20,000 bases of DNA from Theodoxus fluviatilis (GCA_034096865.1 JAWQFJ010001309.1:77501-97500); one strand, 5' to 3'. Positions 1-10,609 are shown, numbered from the stretch's first letter. Notes: a model not told the origin generated them from the sequence alone. A program made the numbers and translations.

Positions 1-684
1 AGACAGACAGGCAGAAAGGCAGGCAGACAGACAGAAAGGCAGACTGACAGGCAGGCAGGCAGGCAGGCAGGCAGACAGAAAGGCAGGCAGACAGGCAGGC
101 AGGCAGACAGATAGGCAGGCAGACATACAGACAGAAAGGCAGGCAGACAGGCAGAAAGGCAGGCAGACAGGCAGGCAGGCAGACAGACAGAGACGCAGGC
201 AGACAGACAGACAGGCAGGCAGGCAGACAGGCAGACAGACAGATAGGCAGGCAGGCAGGCAGACAGACATGCAGACAGACAGACAGACAGACAGAAAGGC
301 AGGCAGACAGGCAGGCAGGTAGACAGACAGAAAGGCAGACAGACAGACATGCAGATAGACAGAAAGGCAGGCAGACAGGCAGACATGCAGACAGACAGAA
401 AGGGAGGCAGACGGACAGAAAGGGAGGCAGACAGACAGAGAGGCAGACGGACAGAAAGGGAGGCAGACAGACAGAAAGGCAGGCAGACAGACAGAAAGGC
501 AGACAGACAGAAAGACAGGCAGGCAGACAGGCAGGCAGGCACACAGACAGAAAGGCAAGCAGACAGGCAGGCAGGCACACAGACAGGCAGGCGGGCAGAC
601 AGAAAGGGAGGCCACACAGACAGAAAGGCAGGCAGACAGGCAGGCAGGCAGACAGACAAAAGGGGAGGCAGACAGGCAGGCAGG
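1..684. repeat. CAGA/CAGG tetranucleotide satellite, open at left edge
   Basis: The stretch is built from interleaved CAGA, CAGG and AAGG tetramers with few other bases, and it continues past the left edge. A reading frame of about 125 codons rich in Asp, Arg, Gln and Lys lies inside it. It is open only because the repeat spells no stop in that frame, so I do not treat it as a gene. The same CAGA motif recurs at 3400-3740 and, as its complement, at 18113-18232. Confidence 0.95.
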
Positions 685-1523
685 TCTTTCATCAGAGGGA
701 ACCCGTCTCGCCGTTGTCTGGTGTAAGAGGTGAGGCGGTGTGGCCCGCCATCGCTCTGATCTTGCCGGTTCGCGCACTCCCATCTTCACCCATCCTTGTT
801 TTTCCTTCTCGGTCGGCAGGAAATTTATGCTCGCTCCACTCCCCGAGTACAAATGACCTTTTCTGCCAGGCTTTCTGCTATCGGGGCACTCATCAGACGG
901 CGGTGCAGCTCGTGCATCTGTGCCCTAGTCTCGCCGTAATCGCACTGTCTGCGAAAATTGATGAGGTGATGCAGCGAGTTTTTGCGAGACGGAGATAAGG
1001 AAGGCAACTGCGAGAGAAACTGAGCTGCGCTTCTTCTTTCCGCGGTCACCGGCAGTCAAGTGGCTTCTTCGCCAAACCCAGACTGCTCCTCCGTAAAGTT
1101 CGCCAGCTTCCCGGGTGATAATTGCGGAAATGGATCCCAACGCGTATCTCGGTGACTTCCGCAGAATGCGCGCGTCTTTCGGTCAGGGCAGTATGGAAGT
1201 CAGTGTGCCAGCAGCTCTTGCCCGAACCCAGCTCTCCGCTGTGCGGACTGTTAGATATTGTTGTGTGTGTGTCTTAGATATGATATTAGATATGGCTCAG
1301 ATATGAGAGGGTGACTGAGAATTTTGGGTAAGAACAGAAGCAGTACAACGAGTTCCTGCTTCGAAGTCTCTTGTCCGAACTCGGTTCCAATGCCGGCATG
1401 TGTCTTCAATCAGTGTAGTCAGTGACGGTGCAGTCACGTCTAACATGCAGAACGTATCCTTTTCATTTGCTCCTCCAGTTCCCCTCACTCATTCTGTGAT
1501 TTTTTTAATGGTTGTTGTTGTCA
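685..1523. other. Unique sequence, no confident gene
   Basis: This is non-repetitive, moderately GC-rich DNA with several short open frames on both strands, none recognised. Two weak exon-like signals are present. On the minus strand a pyrimidine-rich stretch ending in CAG is followed by an open frame from 948 to a TAA at 825. On the plus strand an ATG in a good context at 1130 (GGAAATGG) opens a 59-codon frame. Neither resembles a family I know, and flanking exons were not found. Confidence 0.5.
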
Positions 1524-1889
1524 CCTCCGCCTTACGCCAAGGAGGTTATATTTTACTCTCAGTTCGTTAGTTACTTATTCGGCAAAATAACTTTTTAAAA
1601 TCTAAATGGATCCTATTGAAGTTTGGTGGCAGGTCATGGTTTCACGCAAGAAACAATTCTTCAAATTGTGAAGTTTATTTGTTATCGCCTTTTGGAATTA
1701 CAACAAAAAAGATAAATTTTTATTGCAAATGTATGAGTTGATGATGTCAAACTATTGATGACGCCGATGTATGCGTTCCGCATTCGGAGACCGCCTGCAG
1801 ACGCTAAAATGAAGTAAACTCTACAGGTCATGGATGGGAAATTGCGGCGTCTTTGGTGGAGGTCTGTGCCCTCAGAGAATGCTCTCTAG
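1524..1889 (+). repeat. Dispersed repeat family A, copy 1
   Basis: It begins CCTCCGCC..CGCCAAGGAGGTTAT, passes through a TTCGGCAAAATAAC box and a TTGATGACGCCGA box, and ends GGTGGAGGTCTGTGCCCTCAGAG. The same ordered boxes recur at 1890-2250 and, split, at 12618-13729, so it is a genuine dispersed family. Similar 'CGCCAAGGAGGTTA ... GGAGGTCTGCGCTCTC' repeats are, from memory, common in marine invertebrate genomes. Class and mobility are unknown. No coding capacity is seen. The strand given is that of the boxes as listed. Confidence 0.8.
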
Positions 1890-2250
1890 TTAGTTATTTA
1901 GCAAAATAACTCAAAACGTTCGATACGGAATTGGGGACATTTGATGAAAGGTGAGGGTTTTACCCAAGGAACAATCCATTAAATTATGGAGCTTATGTGT
2001 TGCTTAGTGAGGGAAAGACAAGCATTATGATAAATTTGCGCATCACGAAATCGGTGGTGTCAAAATATTGATGACGCCGACGCACATGTTTGGCACTCAG
2101 AGACGTCCACCAGCCAATGAAATAAACTGAACTTCGTAGCGTCAGGCCTGGCTAGCAGAATGTACTGTCTGAATTTACTAAACACGTCACGGAAGAGAAA
2201 TAATTGTGGCTTCTTTGGTGGAGGTTTGCGCTCTCAGAGCGGTCTCTACT
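1890..2250 (+). repeat. Dispersed repeat family A, copy 2, 5'-truncated
   Basis: It starts directly after copy 1 at a TTAGTTATTTAGCAAAATAAC box, so it lacks the first 40 or so bases, including the CGCCAAGGAGG box. It carries the TTGATGACGCCGA box, a CGTAGCGTCAGGCCTGGC box shared with copy 3, and the terminal GGTGGAGGTTTGCGCTCTCAG. The head-to-tail arrangement with no spacer suggests tandem duplication or unequal exchange between family members. It is also the uninterrupted reference for the insertion seen in copy 3. Confidence 0.8.
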
Positions 2251-3273
2251 TTTGTAGTTTCTCGGTTCATATTTCTCTCACTTAACTCCGAATTGTCCTC
2301 TTGATTCTCGTGTTGTTATTTCTCCCATCGCGTTTACTCCTGTGTCTGTTCATACCCCTTCCATTCCTTTTCCTTGTTTGTTTGTTTCTCTCTCGGTTTC
2401 TCTTATTCCCAAGTCCTGTTCCTTGTATATCCCGCCTCTGGTTCTGTTGGCTTTATTTTCCCAATCACCACAAACGCTGCAGACAAGGCAGTGGACTCGC
2501 CTCTCTGCAAACACAGGCCCTTGTTTATCGGAGCAAATCTGGGTGTGGAAGCGTTGTTGATTGGACGAACTTATTTCACTCGACACCGCGCAACTACAGT
2601 TCCATGATACACTCTGGTGCACAGGGGCGGATTGGAGGTGTCTCCTTGTTGCACGGGCAATCCAGCACGCGCGGTACACGTCCTGCCGGAAAATCGTTCT
2701 GTACAGATGCAACACAATACTACATCCGGGCCTGGCCCGTATTCGTCTCCAGGTTCTCCGTAGCCTCTCATTGCGGGATTCGGGGCCAGTGATTGAGTCC
2801 CTTTAAACTAGAGGTCTATGTGTTCCTTCACAAAGTTATACATCTGGGCTGCGTGGCATGGACACGAGGCCTTGCGAGGCACAGGCCGGTGTCAACATGT
2901 GTCCATATTTGACTGCCTTTACATATGTGTTCAACATGTTGACTCATGTTGACATCGGTCTAGTCATCGTAAGATCTTGGCTTTCCTCGCGTCTGTGTGA
3001 CGCGTCCTTGGTCCAGTTCTTGAGCCATCTTGCAGCGCAAAGAGACACTCATTATGACGTTACAAGTTGCACAAAAACCTCTAAGTTCGTAGGGAACTTG
3101 CAAAAGTTCAACTATTTTCATAATATCTGCGACTAATCTAACATCGTTCTTTCTTTCCTGAGATCAGAGGCAGAAATCGACACTTCTCGCTTCCGTGAGA
3201 TATTTCAGTCACTACTTGAAGGATCTGTCGTCTTCAGTGCTGTAAAGATGTAAAATTGTAGTTGTAATTCTCA
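2251..3273. other. Unique sequence with overlapping short open frames
   Basis: Several overlapping frames of 70-160 codons are open on both strands between 2301 and 2806. They share no recognisable domain, and the longest begins in a T-rich tract that gives an artificial hydrophobic start. I call no gene. A cluster of TGTTGACA-type motifs and a 12-bp palindrome lie at 2890-2954. From 2955 to 3273 I see nothing. Confidence 0.5.
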
Positions 3274-3737
<464 letters not shown>

Positions 3738-4542
3738 CAGAGTATCTCTGTGCCTCACTGTCGATCTGTCTATCTAGATGGAACAACTGACAGCGGAGAT
3801 TTATAGCCGTCTGTCCTTTGCTAAGAAATTAACACACGCGGAAACTATTACTTACATTTATCTCTTTCCCGCTTATTTCAATGTTCTTTTCTCCTCTAGC
3901 GCTAAGAGATAGAGAATTAACGCAGTGTCTCTCCTCTACAAAACCTACTTTGTGCATGTCGGTGGAGGAGAGCGATTTTCCATCTAAATAAACGCACCCT
4001 GGCATTTTAACCGAGGGCACCGACGCATTGAGTATCAGGTAACTTTTCCCGACAATGTACCCTGTTTACACCCCTGCGGTCTTTTTTTAAAAGTGGGTCA
4101 AACTTGCGATGCCGGGGTCACGTAGGAATCTCGTGCAACGTTTCCTCTGTAGGGATTTAAGGTTCGTTTGAAAATACGTTTTAGATTTTTTTTCTTCAAT
4201 TTTTACGTATAGAGCTTCTCAGGAAAACTCCATAGAAAAAAAAGGCTAATCCGTTAGCATGTCAGCAGCTAAGGCATATCAAGATGACCACTCTCTTACG
4301 AATGAAAAACACCACCGAACTCGACAAGAACATTAATTCACTACTTTTTCTCCTAAGATATATGAACGCTCGTGAAACTTTCCAGAAGTCTTGTAGCTAC
4401 ATTACCAAACGCGTAAGAGTTTTTCTGCAGCAATCACTGTACCGGTGTATGGCGCTGTGGATTTGCACATGAGGGCTACATGTAGGTGTTAGTTTTAAGG
4501 TTTGATTGGTAGATGAATGCAGAGATGTTCCTTGGTGTTACG
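3738..4542. other. AT-rich unique sequence, nothing recognised
   Basis: The DNA is AT-rich with several homopolymer tracts, including T-rich runs near 4080 and 4185 and an A-run near 4236. Short open frames at 3829-4020 (minus) and 4284-4472 (plus) show no domain or splice signals I can support. Confidence 0.5.
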
Positions 4543-5150
4543 TAAAGGCCTTCGCACACGAGGCAGCTTCACTCCGGCAACTCGATTGCTTGCCATACAT
4601 TGCTTCGTGTGCGATGTCGGTTGAAAGCAACTGGCATTCCAAGCAACTTTCCACGCCACCAGCAACTGAGTTGCTCGCGTTTCAACCTGTTCTAGTTTTG
4701 GGGGCAGTGGCGTGCCACTCCAGCCACTCTCTGTGAATCCACCAATCACCAGGCGACTTTATTAGAGCCTCGTTCTCGCGTTCTAGCGACTGTTGCACAT
4801 TTAATGGCGGACATGTCTTCGCTTCGCACAGAAACGCTGAATTTGGGGACACTAAAAATCCCATCCAAAGAAAATGTAAGCCATGAACAGCATTAATTTA
4901 TCAAAGCTGTATGTTGAATGCATCAATAGAAAGCTCCTACATTTTAAAATTCGAAGTGCACGTCATACATAGAACCATGTGTCCGCGGGTCGACTGTTAT
5001 CTTTGCGTGTTCACAACGTGGCGAGAGGTGACAGGTCACAGTGGAAGCGTGTGCGAGCTCAGCCTCCAGCATTGCCTGCCACTTGGCAAGCAACCGGCCG
5101 CAAGCAACGTGGCAAGAGACTTTGGTTGCCTCGTGTGCGTCGGCCTTAAG
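4543..5150. mobile_element. Non-autonomous TIR DNA transposon (MITE-like), family B member 1
   Basis: The left end reads TAAAGGCCTTCGCACACGAG. The right end (5128-5150), reverse-complemented, reads TTAAGGCCGACGCACACGAG, so about 20 of the first 23 bases match as a terminal inverted repeat. The interior (608 bp in all) has no transposase-like frame and contains repeated AAGCAAC/GTTGC words in both orientations, suggesting a fold-back structure. The same ends occur on a 173-bp element at 7658-7830. No clean target duplication was identified; TTACG-like words lie near both ends but are offset. A hAT origin is possible but not shown. Mobilisation would need transposase from elsewhere. Confidence 0.75.
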
Positions 5151-5217
5151 GGATTACGCGTCCAGTTTGTTGTTGCAAATCAGTTGGGCTAGGTCTGCCA
5201 AGGTGGTCAGGACGCAA

Positions 5218-5240
5218 GGTTAGATCTTCAAGATCTAACC
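5218..5240. repeat. Perfect 23-bp palindrome
   Basis: An 11-base arm GGTTAGATCTT is followed by a single C and then its exact reverse complement AAGATCTAACC. It lies between the TIR element and the SINE. It may be the junction of two inverted copies, a fold-back terminus, or chance symmetry around two AGATCT sites. Positions 5241-5428 downstream are GC-richer and unassigned, possibly an old repeat fragment. Confidence 0.85.
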
Positions 5241-5428
5241 CTGTTCAAGTGCCGGCCATTTGTGTCGTGGGCTGCTCGGGGACACCCCTAGCTAAACTAA
5301 GGAGCAGGCCCCAAGAGCCCAGCAGCCAGGGGGTCCAGGCGATGAGGGGGCTTCATGAGACTCTGGTTGTGTGTTGCATTTGTTACGTTTGGCTAGGCAA
5401 AGCTAATGGCATTTTATTTTCTTTTATA

Positions 5429-5683
5429 TCATCATCATCATCATCATCATCGTCATCTTAATTATGTCCTTTTGAAAGAAAATTCTTTTGGGGGAAACTT
5501 ACCCCCGGTTGCCATTGTACAGCGCCCAGTGTCCGGTTTTACTCCTCGGTAGGAGAGGCATTGTGGGTTAAGCGCTTTGCCAAATGATTCAATTCCAGGT
5601 TCTATGCAGCTTCGAACACTGCACCCGTCAGCCGCAAACGACTGCAAGTGAAATCCTCTAACCACTAGGCCACAGAGACCCAA
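5429..5683 (-). mobile_element. tRNA-derived SINE with (GAT)n tail
   Basis: Read on the minus strand, the head at 5683 runs GGGTCTCTGTGGCCTAGTGG, a tRNA A-box-like start (TGGCCTAGTGGTTAGAGG). A B-box-like GTGTTCGAAGC follows at 5606-5619. An unrelated body of about 150 bp leads to a (GATGAT)n tail at 5429-5458. This order, with about 255 bp overall, is the standard SINE plan. Transcription would use the internal RNA polymerase III promoter, and movement would depend on a LINE. The A-box-to-B-box spacing (roughly 40-50 bases) fits a tRNA ancestry. Target duplications were not resolved. The body family is not recognised. Confidence 0.7.
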
Positions 5684-6073
5684 CATATCTATCGTATTTT
5701 CCAACAACATAATGCCACAACCATTTGCCAGTAGCACCATAAATCCAGAAAGTGCGTTATGACAAAGAAACACACATTTTACTTTGCTCCATCTCATCCG
5801 CCTTTAGCAGCCTCAGGTCGCTCATCGCCTCGGCTGCGTCTGCTCACTCTGTTAGGAACTTGTTATTGCTGCATTGTCGTCGTTTGGTCGCTTAGTTCAT
5901 TCAGACATCCGGCAGACAGTGACGTCGCAAGAAGCCATCAGTAGGGCCTTCACGGACACGCGCTTGTCCTCTGTGTGTGAAGGGTGACGCAGTGGAGCAC
6001 TTCTGAAAAAAAGAGGTAACATATCGAATCAAGGATCTACAGTTTATGGCACCGTATCTACTGATTAAATGTG

Positions 6074-6074
<1 letters not shown>
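5684..6074. other. Unique sequence, nothing recognised
   Basis: It contains a short open frame of 61 codons at 5759-5944 without domain features. No RNA gene or promoter signature is visible. Confidence 0.5.
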
Positions 6075-6123
<49 letters not shown>

Positions 6124-6168
6124 TTATATGTTTATGTGTGTGTGTGCGCATGCGCGCGCGCGTGTGTA
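6075..6168. repeat. (TA)n followed by alternating TG/CG tract
   Basis: About 23 TA units (6076-6122) lead, after a short spacer, into an alternating purine-pyrimidine run at about 6134-6168 made of TG, CATG and CGCGCGCG. Such alternating tracts favour left-handed Z-DNA under negative supercoiling, and the TA run melts or forms cruciforms easily. The hydrophobic Tyr/Ile frame here is a repeat artefact. Confidence 0.9.
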
Positions 6169-6176
6169 TGAGACAG

Positions 6177-6215
<39 letters not shown>

Positions 6216-6383
6216 CAGAGACAGAGAGACAGAGACAGAGATAGAAACAGAGACCGAGACAAAGAGACGGATTGACAGAAACAGAGAGACAGAGACAGAG
6301 AGACAGAAAGACAGAGGCAGAGAGAGACAGAGAGAAAGAAAGAAAGAATGAGAGAGAGAATGAGAGAGAGAATGAGAGAGAGA
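6169..6383. repeat. (GA)n-rich purine tract
   Basis: A GA dinucleotide run passes into interrupted GACAGA, GAAA and AATGAGAGAG units. It is nearly all purine plus C on the plus strand. The Glu/Arg and Ser/Leu frames over it have no coding support. Confidence 0.9.
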
Positions 6384-7190
6384 TTTGCAGGGTCAAAGCT
6401 TTCTTTCAACAATGATATCATTTGATATTTTTCAGCAAATAACTGGGACGAGTGCAAGTCAAATGTGTAAAAGGGGACCCAAGCAATACCACTTATTCAT
6501 TAGTTGTTATGAGGAAGTAATCACCCATGCATTTACTTTGAAATAAACATATCTCTGCTAACTATACACTTATCCGCTTCGCTCGAAAGTTCCTTTTCCA
6601 TCATTTCAAACTTAAAGTTTGTTACAGCAACTCCTCTTCAGTCGAGTCACAGTGGCGTTGGCCAGAGATATTCAGGAGGCAGAACCATAGAGCAATCCAC
6701 ACAGTGCTTAGTGTGAACGCAACCCAGGTTGGGCATGCGCTTGCTAAGGGCAGTCTGCATGGTGTGAAAGAACAATTCCCGAAGATCCTTGAGCTCTCCA
6801 TGAGCTATTTGGCACTTGGAGAGCAGCTGCCGCCGCTGCGGATTCAAAGGTGTGATATTCAATACTGTTGAAGCCGAGACATCTCGCACTATCACCCCCA
6901 CGCCCTTCTTCTCCCGAATCGCCTACTCCACTGTCTACTCCCAAACTGCAGGTAGACACAATAGGCCATATGCTTTGAAGGGCATTTTGTCTCTCTTCCC
7001 TTCTCCGCACACATTGCATCCCTCATAGAGCTGTCAGAGGTACGTCTATGTTAGCTTGCCTAGAGTCAGGAGTGGTACGGTATGTTGCAGTCTGCGTTTG
7101 CAAGCGGCCCGACCGCGGCAGCAGATCGAGGTTGGTCAACGTTGCATGAGCTGCATTTTATTCGAGGGCATATACAGAGATCCGCATGTA
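6384..7190. other. Unique sequence with one possible exon on the minus strand
   Basis: This is mostly ordinary unique DNA. On the minus strand an open frame at 6647-6901 includes a helix-like stretch read as LLSKCQIAHGELKDLRELFF, preceded at the DNA level by TGAATCCGCAG, which could act as a splice acceptor. No homologous family comes to mind, and no matching neighbouring exon was found. I leave it uncalled. Confidence 0.4.
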
Positions 7191-7305
<115 letters not shown>

Positions 7306-7389
7306 TCTCCAGGTACACGCAAGCATGTGTGCACTTAAACATTAAGCAGGACTTTTTAACAATTTAAATAAAACGCGTGTGCTGTGTCA

Positions 7390-7411
7390 TCAAGTGCGAT
7401 AACGCACTTGA
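7390..7411. repeat. Short perfect hairpin around CAAGTG/CACTTG
   Basis: Nine-base arms TCAAGTGCG and CGCACTTGA flank a four-base ATAA loop. Each arm carries an E-box-like CANNTG core. It sits between two CA/TG microsatellites. A role as an RNA hairpin or paired binding site is only a possibility. Confidence 0.7.
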
Positions 7412-7422
7412 ACGCACGCGTA

Positions 7423-7550
7423 TGTACACTCACATATACACAAACACACACACGAATAAGCTCAAACACTTACACACACTGACACACACTTACACACACA
7501 CAAACACACACACAGACGTGCGCGCGCACACACACATACACACTAGCACA
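7423..7550. repeat. Degenerate (AC)n-rich tract
   Basis: CA/AC dinucleotides are interrupted by T and G, with a short GCGCGC alternation at 7518-7528. No gene is supported. Confidence 0.85.
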
Positions 7551-7657
7551 CGCCCGACATCATAGCACCACAGTTTGCATCTCAAAGCAATCATGGTGGC
7601 TGGATACTATATCCTTGGACAATAACTGCTACATTGTGGGGCCCTGTATCCGAAGGG

Positions 7658-7830
7658 TAAGGCCGTCGTACACGACGCGATTTTACCCTGGCAATCTCGC
7701 AAGCGTCATTGTGGCAGCCAATCACGGCTGGCAATAGTGAAGCAAAGGCGTCAGTAGCGCTCTGCCATTGGGAGATATTTTTGTCAGTCAGGGTGTGGCG
7801 TGTAAATTGCCTCGTGTGCGAAGGCCTTAA
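7658..7830. mobile_element. 173-bp MITE, TIR family B member 2
   Basis: The left end reads TAAGGCCGTCGTACACGACG. The right end, reverse-complemented, reads TTAAGGCCTTCGCACACGAG followed by GCAATTTAC. About 24 of 28 terminal positions match with one gap. The right terminus matches the left terminus of the 608-bp element at 4543 in about 22 of 24 positions, so both belong to one family although their interiors differ in length and sequence. There is no coding capacity. The target duplication is unresolved. Confidence 0.75.
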
Positions 7831-7989
7831 GCGTGCTTGATGCAGTCGCTTGCGACTATAATTATGTAGTGGCTGCGGCGTTCGAAGCTGCGCGGTTTCC
7901 AGAGTTGCATCCTCGAGCAAAACGTTTAACTCACGTTGCTTTCCCCATGCAGGAGTAAACTCGGATACCTGTGAGGGCAGGGGTGGCAC

Positions 7990-8225
7990 ACTGTAGTGCG
8001 ATGAACTCGTTTGCGGCCAAGAGCCAGCATCGGATTGGAGTCCTCCTCATGGAGTGGAGTGGGTGCTGGTATCTGACTGAATGCGTCTAAAATATCTGTC
8101 ACTGGGTTTGTTGTCAGGTGCCAATGACGGATTGATCTGGCGGCCCACTGATCAGGGGGTAAAATGTAAAGTGGTTTGAGACCCGGATGTGGGTGATGAA
8201 TTGCCGTATAAAACGCACCTTTACT
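7990..8225 (+). repeat. Possible retroposon 3' end with CTTTA-rich tail
   Basis: The stretch ends GTGGTTTGAGACCCGG .. GATGAATTGCCGTATAAAA and then CCTTTACTTTACCTTTG. A 'TTTGAGAC ... TATAAAA plus short simple tail' arrangement resembles the 3' ends of SINEs and CR1/L2-like LINEs in invertebrates. No tRNA-like head was found, so it may be a truncated copy or chance similarity. Confidence 0.35.
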
Positions 8226-10580
8226 TTACCTTTGTTGTACATGTTACCTGGTCACGATCACTTAATCAGAGTGATCAAAGAAGCACGCGTCGATGCTTGA
8301 TGTTCACGCGTTCGACAAATACAGAAACTTTGCTGACGAATATGCCGCTGCTTTCCTGAGAGTTGAAATCTGCGTCTATTGGTCTGACGTTTCCTCATAA
8401 AGTAAATACAAGTATCGCCTTGCAGCCGAACTGTCACACCTACATTGCGTGTTGTATATATCAGTTTGATGCCCTCGCGTTGCGAACGAAGTTCTTTCTA
8501 CATCATTAGAGTTTAGTATGTTTTGATGACGAAAGAATGGTTTTAAAAAGAGCAGATCTGGCAACTTTGTTAAGCATTGTCATGCATAGCTGAAGCTGAC
8601 ACTGAGGGACTGCTTGATTTCATGCCCTTTCTCTGTGCCCATATGATTGAGACTATGAGAAGTTAAGGCATCTGTCTGATGCAATATTGGTAGCATCCTA
8701 CTTTCTGGCAGAGATCCAAGGAACAAAGTTGAAATACCCTATAAATGTAAGCGCTAATGAGATACAGTAGGTATCAGCGCGAGTAGAGAAAAATACACAG
8801 ATCAAAGAGAATTGTGGTGTAGGGAGAGGAAACGTAACATGAGGAATATATTCAATTTTTTCTTGCAGGAGCAGGTCTTGAGTCAAAGGCCATGCGGTCT
8901 AAATAGTCTCCCATGATTTAAAGAGATAGGATTTATTTCATCTTATGCTCTGCTACGAACAAAAAGTCTAACATTGCTTCAACAAATCTGGGCATAGTCA
9001 ATGTGAATAAGGTAACTAGTAAAACTACGGAAGAAATATAGATTTTAAAAATTAAACTACATTTAGGGTATACCTGATTTACTCAGGAAACCAACCACCT
9101 CGTTCTCTTCAAAAGGTATTTCGTTCATTTCCTGGTTAACTTTCCAGTCATTACGACAAAAAAGAAGATAACATGAGGACTTACAACTAGATGTTCTCGG
9201 TTCTATGTGTTTAAGCAGCCGAAATCGAAAGGAAATTTACATGTGTTTGTGGCTCTTGAATATTTCTGGATTTTTTCATCATGAGACTCTCTGTTTCACA
9301 TCCTTCCTCAGAAAGTCTCTGGTTAGCGTGGTGCCATGGGAATCGATCGTTCTGGATGAGTGGACCTTAATAAAGAATTGTACTTAAGTGGTGACATTTG
9401 GAAGGTAGCATGATGTAAAGCATTGATTCAGTCTTTCATGACAGTAACTTCGAACGCGATCATGTATATACGTTCGAGCTGTAATACCCCACTGAACTGC
9501 ACCTACACGAAATCACTAACAACATATTTCTTTCTATATTTTGACATGCCAAAGAACTACCTGCAAAATGTGATTGTTTTTAACTCTCAAAGAACATTAG
9601 CAATACGAGATTAGCCAGTTCTGTTCTTCTTGCACACTGCGCTGGGAATTTTCTGCTTCAAAGAACTCCTCTGTGTTCAGTCAGAGTAGAACATGTCGTC
9701 AAGAGCGAGCAATGAAATGTGAATGCAACTTGGAGCCTGTATCCAATTTTCACAGCAAAAGCATAACTCGAAAAGGCAACTCCAGAGTTGTGCGAGACAT
9801 TTCTGAAGGGTTTTTCATGGCGCTACTCGAAGCCGCAGCCCACCCTTACAGGAGGCATGAAGCCCCAGGGGGTCTTTGACGGGCTCACCTCCAACCTACC
9901 CGGCATTTGAAGTGTGTGGCATTGGGCGCTTCTTGAACGTTTCCGTTCGCGCTTTTAAGTCTTGGGTGATGTAGGTTTCCAGGCAGTCCTGCAGGGTTCT
10001 CCAAGTGCATGCGAGGCTGGGAGATGTGCTGCGGTTTGCTCTAATGCCCGCATCAGTCGAGTCATGAGAGGAAGATCAAACGAAGTTTTAGCACCGCGTA
10101 CCCAGAATCCACTCGATAACTCCGCAGTTCATTTGTGGGCCATGGAGGGTAAAGCAGTGAACTCTCCTAAAATTACCAAAGAAAAAGAGGTTTCAAACAA
10201 ATTGAGTGAAATATTGTATTGGCAACGTGAATGATGGTAAGTGTGCACTGAGGTAACACGTGAAGGTCGTGATATAATTTCAGGAGTGGAAGTTAGTCTG
10301 CTTTTCTGCAACATTATCTTGGTCTGTCGCATGAGATATTCGTATCAAATCAAGAAACTTCAAAGTAATCCGCTTTTCACGTATTTGTAAATTTTAGTCT
10401 TGTGCGTGTTGTCATTGGTGGTGATCATGCGACCAAAGCATATTACTAATATATTACATTTGTGATGAATCGCCTTAGTAAAAAAAAACACAAGAGACCA
10501 CAGATGAACTCCCACTGAATCACAAGGCCTAAGATAAAAGGATGGCAGTTTTGTTGTCTCATACAAATGATTACACGAAA
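8226..10580. other. AT-rich unique DNA without recognisable genes
   Basis: I searched both strands for long frames, splice-bounded exons, tRNA boxes and repeats. Short frames of 60-90 codons occur but none shows a domain. The longest, plus strand 9962-10234, contains an ATG in a strong context at 10141 (GGCCATGGAGG) yet has no recognised similarity. Confidence 0.5.
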
Positions 10581-10609
10581 GAAAAAAAAAGAAAAGAAAA
10601 AAAACACCC
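10581..10609. repeat. A-rich (GAAAA)-type tract
   Basis: An A-rich run with scattered G (AAAGAAAAAAAAAGAAAAG type) precedes the CT/GT microsatellite by about 100 bases. It could be a decayed poly(A) tail, but no retroposon body is visible upstream. Confidence 0.6.

Noticed and set aside
1..684. Regular repeat array considered as CRISPR
   Set aside because: Units are four bases long with no unique spacers, and the genome is eukaryotic.
2301..2806. 163-codon plus-strand frame and its overlapping neighbours
   Set aside because: The start is a T-rich tract, several frames are open on both strands, and no domain or splice context is visible.
6647..6901. Minus-strand frame with a helix-like stretch and a possible splice acceptor
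   Set aside because: It is suggestive but has no recognised family, no clear donor and no partner exon.
8256..8276. Seven-base inverted repeat GATCACT/AGTGATC
   Set aside because: Short arms with a seven-base loop are expected by chance several times in 20 kb.
9962..10234. 90-codon plus-strand frame with a strong-context internal ATG at 10141
   Set aside because: There is no recognisable domain, neighbour exon or repeat support; length is within chance for this window.
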